A stretch of 64,000 bases of DNA from an uncultured Clostridium sp. (GCA_948467875.1 CAOKFZ010000001.1:125889-189888); one strand, 5' to 3'; counted from the stretch's first letter, positions 49,529 to 59,680 are shown. Notes: generated from the letters alone by a model not told the origin. Program-made: numbers and translations.

Positions 49529-49993
49529 ATGAAACCAATTAATAGTAAAGAAGAATATGCCAAATACGTTGACCAAAAAACACCCAATTCCCCTATTCTA
49601 AAAAACTGTTTTAATGCTTTTTGGGTTGGTGGTTTGATTTGTGCCATTGGGCAAATCATATTTGAAATTTGCAAAACACGCGGTCTTGACGAAACCACTT
49701 CTTACACAATCGTATCCATTAGCCTTATTTTCATCAGCGCCTTTTTAACCGCTTTAAATATTTTTAACAAAATCGGAAAATTTGCAGGCGCAGGATCTCT
49801 AGTTCCTATCACAGGTTTTGCAAATTCCATTGTATCCCCTGCTATGGAATATAAATCAGAAGGCTACGTCATGGGCGTCGGCGCCAAAATGTTTACTGTT
49901 GCAGGTCCTGTTCTCGTTTACGGAATTTCCAGCAGTATTATTATTGGTATTATTTATCTTATTTTTAACACACAATCGATCACATTAATATAA
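49529..49993 (+). CDS. spoVAC: Stage V sporulation protein AC
   Basis: The 154 residues have four or five membrane segments and the SpoVAC pattern (NCFNAFWVGGLICAIGQII, GKFAGAGSLVPITGFANSIVSPAMEYKSEG). SpoVAC is a mechanosensitive channel component for dipicolinic acid movement during sporulation and germination. A GAAAGGAG site precedes the ATG. It is followed by spoVAD and spoVAE. Confidence 0.95.
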   Translation: MKPINSKEEYAKYVDQKTPNSPILKNCFNAFWVGGLICAIGQIIFEICKTRGLDETTSYTIVSISLIFISAFLTALNIFNKIGKFAGAGSLVPITGFANSIVSPAMEYKSEGYVMGVGAKMFTVAGPVLVYGISSSIIIGIIYLIFNTQSITLI

Positions 49994-50009
49994 AAGAAAG
50001 GAGAAAATT

Positions 50010-51017
50010 ATGAAAAAAATAGGAAATCAATCTTACATGCTTTCAAAGCCTGTCAACATTTTATCAACTGCTTGCATTGTTGGTCCAAAAGAAAAAGATG
50101 GTCCCCTTAATCCTTATTTTGACCAATGCCTTGAAGACGAATTTTGGGGCGAAAATAGTTGGGAAAAAGCAGAAAGTAAAATCATCAAAGAAACTGTCAA
50201 CCTAGCCATTGCCAAATCCAAATTGCCTTCTAGTGATATTGATTTTTGCTTTGCAGGAGATTTGCTCAACCAATGTATTTCGTCTTCTTTTGGGCTTCGC
50301 GAAATAAATCTTCCATTTTTTGGCATCTTTGGTGCTTGCTCTACCTTTGGAGAAGCTTTGACATTAGGCGCAATCACAATAGATGGCGATTTTGCTACCA
50401 ATGTTGTATGTGCAGCATCAAGCCATTTTTGTAGTGCTGAAAAACAATTTCGTTTTCCACTTGAGCTTGGTAATCAGCGTGCGCCTTCTAGCCAATGGAC
50501 TGTAACAGGTTCAGGTGCAGCTGTTCTTTCCAAAGATGGCGAAGGACCTTACATCACAGCCATCACGCCAGGAAAAATCGTTGATATGGGAATTAAAGAT
50601 GCCAATAACATGGGAGCTGCCATGGCAGGTGCCGCACAAGACACTCTTTTGTGCCACTTCAAAGACACTGGTCGAAATCCAAGTTACTATGATGCCATTT
50701 TTACGGGCGACTTAGGCCATATTGGCAAAGACATTTTAATTGATTTAATGGAAACAAAAGGTTACAACATAAAAGCAAATTATAATGATTGTGGTGTTTT
50801 GATTTTTGATAAAGAACAACAAGACACACACAGCGGTGGTTCTGGTTGCGGTTGCAGTGCAAGTGTATTTTGCGGCTTTATTTCACACATGTTTAAAGAA
50901 AGCAAATACAAAAAAATTCTGCTCATGCCAACAGGTGCCCTAATGAATTCCACAACTTCTCAACAAGGCGAATCCATTCCCGGAATTGCTCACGCTGTCG
51001 CAATCGAAATGTCATAA
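50010..51017 (+). CDS. spoVAD: Stage V sporulation protein AD
   Basis: The 335 residues have the thiolase-like SpoVAD fold: GNQSYMLSKPVNILSTACIVGPKE, FFGIFGACSTFGEALTLGA and GSGCGCSASVFCGFI. SpoVAD binds dipicolinic acid. It lies 16 bases after spoVAC with an AAAGGAG site. Confidence 0.96.
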   Translation: MKKIGNQSYMLSKPVNILSTACIVGPKEKDGPLNPYFDQCLEDEFWGENSWEKAESKIIKETVNLAIAKSKLPSSDIDFCFAGDLLNQCISSSFGLREINLPFFGIFGACSTFGEALTLGAITIDGDFATNVVCAASSHFCSAEKQFRFPLELGNQRAPSSQWTVTGSGAAVLSKDGEGPYITAITPGKIVDMGIKDANNMGAAMAGAAQDTLLCHFKDTGRNPSYYDAIFTGDLGHIGKDILIDLMETKGYNIKANYNDCGVLIFDKEQQDTHSGGSGCGCSASVFCGFISHMFKESKYKKILLMPTGALMNSTTSQQGESIPGIAHAVAIEMS

Positions 51018-51038
51018 AAGCAAGAAAGGAGAAAAACA

Positions 51039-51407
51039 ATGGATTGGACAATGATTTTAAAAGCATTTATTTTAGGTGGAATCATTTGCGTGATTGGTCA
51101 AATATTAATTGACAAAACCAAGCTAACACCAGCTCGTATTTTAGTTACTTTCGTAACAACAGGTGTAATTTTAGGTGGACTTGGTTGGTATAAATATTTG
51201 ATTAATTGGGCTGGTTGTGGTGCAACTGTTCCCCTTACTGGTTTTGGGAATTTGCTTGCAAAAGGTGCCATTGAAGATGTAAAAAATAGTGGTTTACTTG
51301 GTGCTTTCTTAGGTGGCATAAAAGCTGCCGCTGGAGGTATTTCAGCAGCCATCTTCTTTGGTTATATTGCCTCTCTTATCTCAAAACCAAAAATCAAAAA
51401 ACAATAA
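51039..51407 (+). CDS. spoVAE: Stage V sporulation protein AE
   Basis: The 122 residues are mostly membrane helices with AFILGGIICVIGQILIDKT and GCGATVPLTGFGNLLAKG, typical of SpoVAE(b). It completes the minimal spoVAC-AD-AE set that suffices for dipicolinic acid uptake in many clostridia. A terminator follows within 30 bases. Confidence 0.95.
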   Translation: MDWTMILKAFILGGIICVIGQILIDKTKLTPARILVTFVTTGVILGGLGWYKYLINWAGCGATVPLTGFGNLLAKGAIEDVKNSGLLGAFLGGIKAAAGGISAAIFFGYIASLISKPKIKKQ

Positions 51408-51432
51408 ACTAGAATTGTTCATAGTTTATGAA

Positions 51433-51464
51433 AAAGTTGTCGAAACACGTCGACAGCTTTTTTT
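51433..51464 (+). terminator. Terminator of the spoVA operon
   Basis: AAGTTGTCGA / TCGACAGCTT stem with one G-U pair, followed by seven T's. Confidence 0.88.
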
Positions 51465-51601
51465 CTTTTTTATAAAAATACGACAACTTTAACTACTTTT
51501 GTATTTTGATTCATTATTTAATAAATATGCTAGTTTATTTTAACTTTTTAAAACATATTTTATTCAATATATTCATATTTATTTTGACAATACAAACTTT
51601 C

Positions 51602-51617
51602 ACAACACGACTGTTGT
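51602..51617. promoter_or_regulatory. Palindrome upstream of the XRE-type regulator
   Basis: ACAACA-CGAC-TGTTGT, perfect 6-bp arms, 12 bases after a TTGACA (51584-51589). A candidate operator for the downstream repressor-like protein; no good -10 was found. Confidence 0.4.
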
Positions 51618-51684
51618 AAATAAAAGATAAGCATTTTTTATATTTTATAATTATTTTAAATATAAGTTATAAAGGAGAAAAATC

Positions 51685-51915
51685 ATGTATTTAAAAAGAC
51701 TGAAAGAATTAAGAGAAGATCGCGATTTTAAACAAGAAAAAATTGCCACTTTTTTAGGAATGAAACAGCAACAATATTCAAGATATGAAATTGGCGTAAA
51801 TGAAATTCCCTTTGAATATGTTGTAAAATTAGCCCAATTTTACGATGTTTCAATTGATTACATAGCAGAATTAACAGACCAACCAAAATCTTATTTACAC
51901 GAAAAAAGTAGCTGA
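51685..51915 (+). CDS. XRE-family helix-turn-helix regulator
   Basis: The 76 residues form one Cro/C1-type HTH domain: LKRLKELREDRDFKQEKIATFLGMKQQQYSRYEIG, then a helical region IPFEYVVKLAQFYDVSIDYIAELTD. Small single-domain regulators of this kind are common in Firmicutes. An AAAGGAG site precedes the ATG. An inverted repeat (51910-51936) spans the stop codon. Target genes are unknown. Confidence 0.9.
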   Translation: MYLKRLKELREDRDFKQEKIATFLGMKQQQYSRYEIGVNEIPFEYVVKLAQFYDVSIDYIAELTDQPKSYLHEKSS

Positions 51916-51936
51916 GCTGTCGCGAATGGCTCAGCT
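51910..51936. terminator. Hairpin over the regulator stop codon
   Basis: AGCTGAGC / GCTCAGCT, 8-bp stem with 11-base loop. A T-run follows only on the minus strand, so its direction is uncertain. Confidence 0.45.
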
Positions 51937-52032
51937 TAAAAAATGTCAATTTTCCTTTTCTCTACTTTACAAATTTACTTATTCGAGATATAATAAATCT
52001 AACTTTACAAGATTAAGAAAGGAAAAAAATTT

Positions 52033-53536
52033 ATGAAATTAAATCAATTACTATCAGAAGTAACCATCCAAAACTCAATTGGAGACTTAAATCTAGAAAT
52101 CACCAATATTCATTCTGATTCACGAAAAATCAAAGAAGGCGGACTTTTTGTTGCAATTAACGGATTCTCTAAAAATGGAACTGAATTTATCCCTGCTGCT
52201 ATTGAAAATGGCGCAAAAGCCATTCTTGTCGAACCCGATGTCGACATATATTCTTTACAAATTAGCCAAGAAATTCCTATTATTTCTGTCGAAAACACGA
52301 GAAAAGCTCTTGCTCAAACTGCGTGTGAATTTTATCAACATCCTTCCCAAAAATTAAAATTGATTGGTGTTACTGGAACAAAAGGCAAAACGACTACTAC
52401 TTTTATGATAAAATCTATTCTAGAAACACATGGCTTCAAAGTCGGCTTGATTGGAAGCATTGCCGTTTATATCAATGGCGAAAAAATCGAAGACACTGAC
52501 AGGACAACTCCTGAAAGCATTGAAATTCAAAAATATTTGAGCCAAATGGTCGAACAAAAAACCGATATTGCGATTATAGAAGTTTCCTCTCAAGCCACCA
52601 AAATGGAGCGTGTCGCTGGCTGTGAATTTGATGTTGGTGTTTTTACTAATTTAAGTGAAGACCATATCAGCCCAAAAGAGCATCCTAATATGGAGGATTA
52701 TTTTAATTGTAAATTGGAACTCCTAAAAATGGCAAAATGCGCTGTTATCAATAATGATGACGAAAAAGTGAAAACCATTCAAACTTTACTGCCTGAAAAA
52801 AACATTCGAACTTTTGGCATCGAAACCCCTTCCGATATTCAAGCAGATAGCAATAACGTAATAATCACCGATTCTTACATTGATTTCACGATTGACTACC
52901 ACCATAAAAAAGAAAAAATCGAAGCTGCCATTCCCGGAAAATTCAGTATATACAACGCATTAGGCGCCATCGCTGCCGCTTCCTATTTTGACATCACAGC
53001 TGACGAAATTAGAGCTGGTTTAAAAGATTTAAAAGTACTTGGCAGAAGCGAACTTGTGCCAAATCCTTTAGGCATTACTATTATGATTGATTACGCCCAC
53101 ACACCTTCTAGCTTAGAAAGCATTTTAACAGCTGTCAATACCTATGCCAAAGGAAAAGTCATTTGTGCTTGGGGCGTGGGTGGTGACCGTGACAGCGCCA
53201 AACGACCTATTATGGGAGAAATCTCTGGCAGACTTGCTGATTTTACAGTACTTATGTCAGATCAAGTTCGTACTGAGGATCCTCTCAAAATTTTAAAAGA
53301 AATCGAAGTTCGGCATCATTCCAACTGGTAAACCATACAAAATTATTGTTAACCGAACAGAAGGCATTCGTTATGCTATTTCGATTGCAAAACCGGGAGA
53401 CATCATCGTTATTCCTGGGCTTGGGCATGATTTATACTTAGAAAAAAACGGCATCAAATATCCATATGATGAGCGAAAAGTAATTGCAAAATTAATTGAC
53501 GAAATGATAAAAAGTGGAGAAAAAACAGTAATTTAA
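52033..53536 (+). CDS. murE: UDP-MurNAc-tripeptide synthetase MurE, +1 frameshift at CGG
   Basis: The frame from 52033 reads 426 codons to KEIEV, then CGG (53311-53313) and a stop six codons on. Skipping the C gives GIIPTGKPYKIIVNRTEGIRY and runs to 53536, for 500 residues, normal MurE length. ATP loop VTGTKGKTTTT (near 116), SQATKMERV and GGDRDSAKRPIMGEI are visible. The substrate-recognition loop reads DQVRTEDP where diaminopimelate-type enzymes usually have DNPR, so the third amino acid is uncertain. A terminator lies 7 bases after the restored stop. Confidence 0.92.
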
Positions 53537-53542
53537 AATAAC

Positions 53543-53573
53543 AAGGAGTGGACTAACTGTCTGCTTCTTTTTT
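53543..53573 (+). terminator. Terminator of murE
   Basis: AAGGAGTGGAC / GTCTGCTTCTT fully paired with G-U wobbles, followed by T's; its position supports the frameshifted murE end at 53536. Confidence 0.75.
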
Positions 53574-53631
53574 ATAAAACTATTCAATTTTTATTTCTGA
53601 TTGATAATTCAATAGCAGATTGCTATTAAAA

Positions 53632-53961
53632 TTAAATGATATTTTCAAAATAATCTTTTTTACCATAAAATATATGTGATATTAAAACCTTTTTATATTC
53701 TTCATCTATTGTATATAAAATAATAAGATTATCTACTACTATTCTATGATATTTAAAGTCCAATCTATTTGTTTTTTCTATTTCTCGATACAAATACGGC
53801 ATATATTGTAAATTAAAAACTCTTTTTTGTATTTTTTCTAACAACTGTCTAGCTACTGCGGAGGATCGTAATTTTCTAAAAATATATTCGTAAATTTCCT
53901 CTAATTCCTCTATACTTTCCTCCGCAAATTCTACCTGATATTTTATTGTCTCAAATCCCAT
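53632..53961 (-). CDS. RelE/ParE-type toxin (second pair)
   Basis: The 109 residues show YQVEFAEESIEELEEIYEYIFRKL, a helix ARQLLEKIQKRVFNL, then YRRIEK-like FKYHRIVVDNLIILYTIDEEYKKVLI strands in overlapping parts: a RelE/ParE toxin. Its start overlaps the antitoxin 3' end by 11 bases. No relation to the first pair beyond family. Confidence 0.83.
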   Translation of the reverse strand: MGFETIKYQVEFAEESIEELEEIYEYIFRKLRSSAVARQLLEKIQKRVFNLQYMPYLYREIEKTNRLDFKYHRIVVDNLIILYTIDEEYKKVLISHIFYGKKDYFENII

Positions 53962-54103
53962 ACTTTTCCTTCAACTCCTTAAATACTATTTCTGCCTTTT
54001 TGGTTCTACCTTTTTTTATATCTTCTTCCGATTTCAATAAATGTTTTTCTATTTCCGCATTTATAACAAAGCTTTTTTTAGCTTCTCTAACATGAACTTC
54101 CAT
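53951..54103 (-). CDS. Short antitoxin partner
   Basis: A 50-residue frame starting MEVHVREAKKSFVINAEIE after a GGAGGAA site, ending KEKYGI. It lies directly upstream of the RelE/ParE gene and overlaps its start, the standard antitoxin place. The charged helical sequence suits a short RelB-like antitoxin, though the DNA-binding part is small. Confidence 0.7.
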   Translation of the reverse strand: MEVHVREAKKSFVINAEIEKHLLKSEEDIKKGRTKKAEIVFKELKEKYGI

Positions 54104-54148
54104 ATATATTCCTCCTTTTAAAATTATAATATATCATTTGTAGTTTAT

Positions 54149-54177
54149 AGGATAACATTTTTATTTCTTTTTGTCAA
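54149..54177 (-). promoter_or_regulatory. Promoter of the second toxin-antitoxin pair
   Basis: Minus-strand TTGACA (54172-54177), 17-base spacer and TATCCT (54149-54154). Confidence 0.5.
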
Positions 54178-54186
54178 GGCTTTTTT

Positions 54187-56124
54187 CTATTTTATTTTGT
54201 CTTTTAACAAATTTCCTGCCAAAATTGACATCGAAATTTCCAATTCTTTATTCGCATATTCCACATTCCTATCTAAGCGTTTTTTCAAATCTTCCTCCAT
54301 GTTTTCCATATCCAATATTTCACCAGTTTCTAGAACAAGCCACTTTTCTGTATCATAATAATATTTCTCTGCAATGATTTTCCCATTATTGATACATACA
54401 TATGGCTTTTCTTCAAAAATGCTTGTTCCTAAAGAAAACGTGTCCTCGATTCCACAAATTTGTGCCAATGTTGGTTTAATATCCACTCGACTAACCGGAT
54501 AGTCAATATGCAAATTCTCAATTCCTGGTACCCTCATGCCACAAGCTACATTTGAAAATACAAATTGCATTTTAGCATCATTATAATTCTCAAAATCCTC
54601 GCCCAAAAATTCCATCAAATTTTCGTCATACATTGTCATACCATAATGGTCTCCATAAATAAAAATCACGCTATCTTCATACAAACCTCTTAACTTCAAT
54701 TCTTCCAAAAAAATTCCAAAAGCATAATCTGCATAACTCATCGCTTCCAAATAATTCCCTAAAACCGTTCCTGCATATTTCCCAACATCAATCGAAATTT
54801 TTTGCTCCTTATTTTGAATTCCTTCCAAATCAAATGGCTTATGCGAAGAAGCGGCCACAATATCCACAAAAAGCGGCTCCTCCGTTTCTGGAAGCATCTC
54901 AAAAATTTGGCGATACAACAATTCGTCAGACAAATAGGTTCTGATTTGTTCTGAAGTATCCGCAAAATCCCCCAAAAAGTAGACTTTATCCAAAGCATAC
55001 TTTGAAAACACATTTTTTCGGTTCCAAAATGTGTCATAATTTCCATGCGCATACACATTCGTATAGCCAGCTCTTTTAAAAATCCCAAACACGTCATCAT
55101 AGGTATTCGAATAATATTTACTAAACGCTTCCCCGTTTTCCCCCGGGTAAATAGAAGTAATAAAACTATGCTCCGCGTCCGCCGTAGTTGTATAACTAGA
55201 AGTATGCATATTACTAATATGTATATTTTCATTCAAAAACTGGTTCAAATTCGGCGTAATCTCTTTTCCTTCAATTTCTCTTCCAATCACAAATTCCTGC
55301 ACTGATTCCAATTGCACCACAAAAACATTTTTATTTTGTGCTATTCCCTCATATTGCTCATCCAATCTAGCAAGTCGCTTTTCTTCCTTCAAATCACGAT
55401 AATCTTCCAGCATAACATCATAATCTGTATAGGCTATATTTTTATTATTCATCATTGCATTTTTAACATCCATATAATGGTAACCATAAATCGTTCCATA
55501 ACGAACCGAATTATACTTGCTATAAATGTAACCATTAACAAGCTCCAAGGATTCTGGTATCAAGTGATACGAATTGCAAAAAAACAAAATACAAATAAAA
55601 GTAACAAGTGCAGGCGTCACCTTAAACACATCATTTTGCCTTATTTTCACAAACTTTCCAAGCAGCAAAATCGCAATCATCACAAAATCAATAAAATACA
55701 AAACCTGACTTTTATTAAGCAGCGACGGAATAGCAGCCAAAATTTCATCTTTGTATTGCATATTTCCAGCTTGCATAACAGACAAAATATTAGACGCATA
55801 CGTATAATACAGCTCGTCCATAAAAAGCAACAAACTAACCAAAAAATTGATTATCATTCCCACTTCAAAACGCCTAACCGATTTTTTAAACAGCAATAAT
55901 GGAAATACCATCACAACAATAAATAGCGCCGTTTGTCTAAGCGACCAAAGCCATATTGTGTCATTTTTAAAAACCGTATTTCCGTAGAAAAATATAGTTT
56001 TAAGCATCAAGATAATTCCAATCAAAACGACATACCATCTTGAACTTAAAATATACTCCACTACTTGCAGCAATTTATTTTCTTTTATTATTTTCGGCAA
56101 CTGGCAATTCTCGAATTTTCCCAC
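54187..56124 (-). CDS. LtaS-like phosphoglycerol transferase/sulfatase
   Basis: About 645 residues from a GTG at 56124 (AGGAG 8 bases upstream); the earlier ATG at 56148 lies before that site and close to the transcription start. Five membrane helices precede an extracellular sulfatase-fold domain: VVQLESVQEFVIG, the catalytic Thr in SYTTTADAEHSF, YAHGNYDTFWNR, VDIVAASSHKPF and YGDHYGM. Members polymerise glycerol-phosphate for lipoteichoic acid or modify surface glycans. Monocistronic. Confidence 0.87.
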   Translation of the reverse strand: MGKFENCQLPKIIKENKLLQVVEYILSSRWYVVLIGIILMLKTIFFYGNTVFKNDTIWLWSLRQTALFIVVMVFPLLLFKKSVRRFEVGMIINFLVSLLLFMDELYYTYASNILSVMQAGNMQYKDEILAAIPSLLNKSQVLYFIDFVMIAILLLGKFVKIRQNDVFKVTPALVTFICILFFCNSYHLIPESLELVNGYIYSKYNSVRYGTIYGYHYMDVKNAMMNNKNIAYTDYDVMLEDYRDLKEEKRLARLDEQYEGIAQNKNVFVVQLESVQEFVIGREIEGKEITPNLNQFLNENIHISNMHTSSYTTTADAEHSFITSIYPGENGEAFSKYYSNTYDDVFGIFKRAGYTNVYAHGNYDTFWNRKNVFSKYALDKVYFLGDFADTSEQIRTYLSDELLYRQIFEMLPETEEPLFVDIVAASSHKPFDLEGIQNKEQKISIDVGKYAGTVLGNYLEAMSYADYAFGIFLEELKLRGLYEDSVIFIYGDHYGMTMYDENLMEFLGEDFENYNDAKMQFVFSNVACGMRVPGIENLHIDYPVSRVDIKPTLAQICGIEDTFSLGTSIFEEKPYVCINNGKIIAEKYYYDTEKWLVLETGEILDMENMEEDLKKRLDRNVEYANKELEISMSILAGNLLKDKIK

Positions 56125-56157
56125 ACTTACACTCCTTTTGTTCAACATTGTTGCTTC

Positions 56158-56186
56158 ATTTTAACATAATTTGACAGAATTTGCAA
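56158..56186 (-). promoter_or_regulatory. Promoter of the LtaS-like gene
   Basis: Minus-strand TTGCAA (56181-56186), 17-base spacer and TAAAAT (56158-56163). Confidence 0.6.
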
Positions 56187-56482
56187 GAAAAACCGTAAGG
56201 ATTCTTGCAAAATGATGCAGGCATCGCCCCCCACCAGCGTGGCTCTCGTGGGGACCGCTGGAGACTGTTTGCGAGGAACGAGCAATACAGGATGCAATGG
56301 GAAGAGCCGAGCAGAGCCACTTATCTCCTGCAAGCAACAGACTGGAGGTTTCAAAAGGAACCAGTCGATGGTTCCTTTTGCGGGGAGAGGTTTAAGGTTT
56401 TGAAACTATTAAAGCTCTGCTTGTTACAGTTTCAATATGCGTTAGAAAGAGGGCAAGTAGCTCTCTCCTTAGACAAATTTTT
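56187..56482. other. GC-rich non-coding stretch between carB and the LtaS-like gene
   Basis: About 300 bases visibly richer in GC than all neighbours. It holds several inverted repeats: TTTGCAAGAA / TTCTTGCAAA (56180-56211), CCAGCG / CGCTGG, AAAAGGAACC-AGTCGAT-GGTTCCTTTT and GAAACT / AGTTTC. Short frames exist but none resembles a protein or has a ribosome site. No RNA family was recognised. It may be an inserted element or an RNA gene. Confidence 0.5.
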
Positions 56483-59400
56483 CTAAATCTCCACAATATT
56501 TACAACTTCCAAATATTCCTCTTTCGTTTCATTCTCAATCGCCGCATACAACGCATTCACTGTATCAAGCGACGTAAAACATGGAATTTTGCATTCCACC
56601 GCCGTTCTCCTAATCTTAAACCCATCGCGGTTTGACTCTTTTCCTTTTGTCGGTGTATTAATCACAAAATTAATTCTGCCAGACTGAATCAAATCAATAA
56701 TGCTATCTTTTCCTTCCCAAATTTTCTCAACCGCTGTGCTATTAATACCATGCGATGCCAAGAAATTCGCTGTTCCAGATGTCGCAAAAATCTCGAAGCC
56801 TTTCATCGCAAACTTCTGCGCCAATGGCAACATTTCCTCTTTATCTTTGTTACGAACTGTAATCAAAATCGCTCCATGACTAGAAACATTGGCTCCACTG
56901 CTAATGAACGCCTTCAAAATGGCATTATGAAATTCTCTATCTACTCCCAAAACTTCGCCTGTTGACTTCATTTCAGGACCAAGACTCGTATCCGCATTTT
57001 TGATTTTCTCAAATGAGAAAATTGGCATTTTCACACAAACATAATCACTTCGCCTCCACACACCAGTACCATATTCCATATCGCGCAACTTCTCCCCAAA
57101 CATCACACGAGTTGCAATATCAATCATTGGCAAATTCGTTACCTTGCTAATATAAGGAACTGTCCTACTTGAACGCGGATTAACCTCAATAATATACACC
57201 TCATCATTTGAAATGATAAACTGAATATTCAACATTCCAATAATCTTGAGCTCTTTGGCAATTTTTTCCGTATATTCAATAATTTTCGCCTGATGATGCT
57301 CAGCCACACTCTGCGTCGGATAGACTGAAATACTGTCACCTGAATGCACACCTGCCCTTTCCAAATGTTCCATAATTCCCGGAATGAGTACATTTTCACC
57401 ATCACAAATCGCATCTACTTCCAGCTCTTTTCCCAACATATATTTATCTACCAAAATCGGATGTTCCTGTGCCACTGTATTAATCTCATTGATGTAATTT
57501 TCAATTTCGTTGTCATCATACGCAATCGCCATTCCTTGCCCACCTAACACATACGAAGGTCGAACAAGAACTGGATAACCAAGCGCATTTGCCACTTCTT
57601 TCGCCTCGCCAACCGTATAAATTGTGCTTCCCTTTGGACGCAAAATACCACAATTGTTCAGCGCTTCGTCAAATTCTTTTCTATCCTCAGCACGATCCAT
57701 ATTTTCCGCACTTGTTCCAATGATTTTCACCCCCATATCAGACAATGCTTTCGTCAATTTAATCGCTGTTTGCCCACCAAATTGTACAATCGCACCTTCC
57801 GGCTTTTCGGTATCAACAATATTTTTCACATCTTCTGGCGTAAGTGGCTCAAAATACAATTTATCTGCAATATCAAAATCGGTACTCACTGTTTCTGGAT
57901 TATTATTCACAATAATTGTCTCAAACCCTAACTTTTTCAGCGCCCAAACGCCATGCACACTACAATAATCAAACTCAATTCCTTGCCCAATGCGAATTGG
58001 CCCAGAGCCAAGCACCATGATTTTTCTTTTTTCGCTTTTCTTTGCCTCATTTTCTTCATCATAAGTTGAATAATAATATGGCGTTCTCGCCTCAAATTCC
58101 GCAGCGCATGTATCTACCATTTTGAAATTAGCAACAATTCCATTTTCCTCTCGCATTTTCCAAATTTCGTCTTCTGACATACCACTTAGGAACGAAATCA
58201 CTTTATCCGTAAATCCCATTTTCTTGGCTTTTAGCAACATTTTGGGGTTCATTTCATTAATCGCAAGCTCATTTTCCATACGAACAATTTTGTAAATACA
58301 ACCAATAAAAAATCGGTCAATGGTCGTGATTTCATGGATTTTTTCCACCGAAATTTCGCGCCTAATTGCTTCTGCAATCACAAAAATTCGGTCATTATCC
58401 ACGTCTTTTAGTTTTTCTAGAATTTCTTCTTTTTCCAAATTTGCTAATCCTGGCACCATAAAACTGTCCATATTTTCTTCTAGGGAACGAATTGCCTTCA
58501 TCAGTCCAGCTTCTAAATTAGGCGCAATCGCCATGACTTCCCCAGTTGCTTTCATTTGCGTTCCAAGTGTTCGATTGGCTGTCAAAAATTTCTTAAACGG
58601 CCATTTTGGAATTTTGACTACCACATAATCCAAAACTGGCTCAAAACAAGCATATGTTTTGCCTGTCACTTCATTTTTAATTTCATCTAATGTATAGCCA
58701 AGTGCAATTTTCGTTGCCACTTTCGCAATCGGATAACCAGTCGCTTTTGATGCCAATGCTGACGAACGGCTCACTCTCGGATTTACCTCAATAACGGCAT
58801 ATTCAAAACTATTTGGATTGAGCGCAAATTGCACATTGCAACCACCTTCAATTTTCAAGGCAGATATAATCTTAATCGCAGAAGTTCGAAGCATTTGGTA
58901 TTCTTTATCTGCCAAAGTTTGCGAAGGCGCAATTACGATACTGTCCCCTGTATGTACCCCAACTGGATCAATATTTTCCATATTACAAATCGTGATGCAA
59001 TTTCCTGCGCTATCACGCATAACCTCGTATTCCACTTCTTTCCAGCCACTAATGCATTTTTCCACCAAAATTTGCCCCACGCGTGACATATGAATTCCAG
59101 AATTGGCAATTTCTTCTAATTCTTCCATCGTATACGCAATTCCACCACCAGTGCCACCTAGCGTATAGGCTGGACGAATAATCACTGGCAAACCAATTTG
59201 GTTGGTAAAATCAACTGCGTCTTCCACAGTTTCCACAACTTTGCTGCTAATGCATGGCTCATTGATGGATTCCATCATATCTTTAAAGGCTTGCCTATCT
59301 TCCGCATTTTTGATGCCTTCTGTTCCTGTTCCCAAAAGGCGCACATTGTGCTGCGCCAAAAATCCGCATTCTGCTAATTCCATGGCAAGATTTAAACCAG

Positions 59401-59680
59401 TCTGCCCTCCCAAATTTGGCAAAATACTATCTGGGTGCTCTTTTTCAATCACTTTTTTTACAGTCGTAACCGTCAGTGGCTCTATGTAAATTTTATCTGC
59501 CATATTTTTATCTGTCATAATCGTAGCTGGGTTTGAATTAATCAGAACCACTTCAATTCCTTCTTTTTTCAATTCTCGACATGCTTGTGTTCCCGCATAA
59601 TCAAATTCCGCAGCCTGCCCAATAATAATTGGACCAGAGCCAATCACTAATACTTTTTTTATTTCATTATTTCTTGGCAT
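56483..59680 (-). CDS. carB: Carbamoyl-phosphate synthase large subunit
   Basis: From MPRNNEIKKVLVIGSGP at 59680 (GGAGGAAT upstream) the protein has 1065 residues, typical CarB. Two homologous ATP-grasp halves are visible: GSGPIIIGQAAEFDYAGTQA and GSGPIRIGQGIEFDYCSVH, each followed by RPSYVLGG-type or RPAYTLGGTGGG loops, then the C-terminal allosteric domain. With CarA it makes carbamoyl phosphate for pyrimidines and arginine. A longer upstream frame through the GC-rich spacer is rejected. Confidence 0.97.
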   Translation of the reverse strand: MPRNNEIKKVLVIGSGPIIIGQAAEFDYAGTQACRELKKEGIEVVLINSNPATIMTDKNMADKIYIEPLTVTTVKKVIEKEHPDSILPNLGGQTGLNLAMELAECGFLAQHNVRLLGTGTEGIKNAEDRQAFKDMMESINEPCISSKVVETVEDAVDFTNQIGLPVIIRPAYTLGGTGGGIAYTMEELEEIANSGIHMSRVGQILVEKCISGWKEVEYEVMRDSAGNCITICNMENIDPVGVHTGDSIVIAPSQTLADKEYQMLRTSAIKIISALKIEGGCNVQFALNPNSFEYAVIEVNPRVSRSSALASKATGYPIAKVATKIALGYTLDEIKNEVTGKTYACFEPVLDYVVVKIPKWPFKKFLTANRTLGTQMKATGEVMAIAPNLEAGLMKAIRSLEENMDSFMVPGLANLEKEEILEKLKDVDNDRIFVIAEAIRREISVEKIHEITTIDRFFIGCIYKIVRMENELAINEMNPKMLLKAKKMGFTDKVISFLSGMSEDEIWKMREENGIVANFKMVDTCAAEFEARTPYYYSTYDEENEAKKSEKRKIMVLGSGPIRIGQGIEFDYCSVHGVWALKKLGFETIIVNNNPETVSTDFDIADKLYFEPLTPEDVKNIVDTEKPEGAIVQFGGQTAIKLTKALSDMGVKIIGTSAENMDRAEDRKEFDEALNNCGILRPKGSTIYTVGEAKEVANALGYPVLVRPSYVLGGQGMAIAYDDNEIENYINEINTVAQEHPILVDKYMLGKELEVDAICDGENVLIPGIMEHLERAGVHSGDSISVYPTQSVAEHHQAKIIEYTEKIAKELKIIGMLNIQFIISNDEVYIIEVNPRSSRTVPYISKVTNLPMIDIATRVMFGEKLRDMEYGTGVWRRSDYVCVKMPIFSFEKIKNADTSLGPEMKSTGEVLGVDREFHNAILKAFISSGANVSSHGAILITVRNKDKEEMLPLAQKFAMKGFEIFATSGTANFLASHGINSTAVEKIWEGKDSIIDLIQSGRINFVINTPTKGKESNRDGFKIRRTAVECKIPCFTSLDTVNALYAAIENETKEEYLEVVNIVEI

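Noticed and set aside
56205..56486. A 93-residue plus-strand frame in the GC-rich block
   Set aside because: No ribosome site, no family resemblance, antisense to the carB end; the block looks non-coding.
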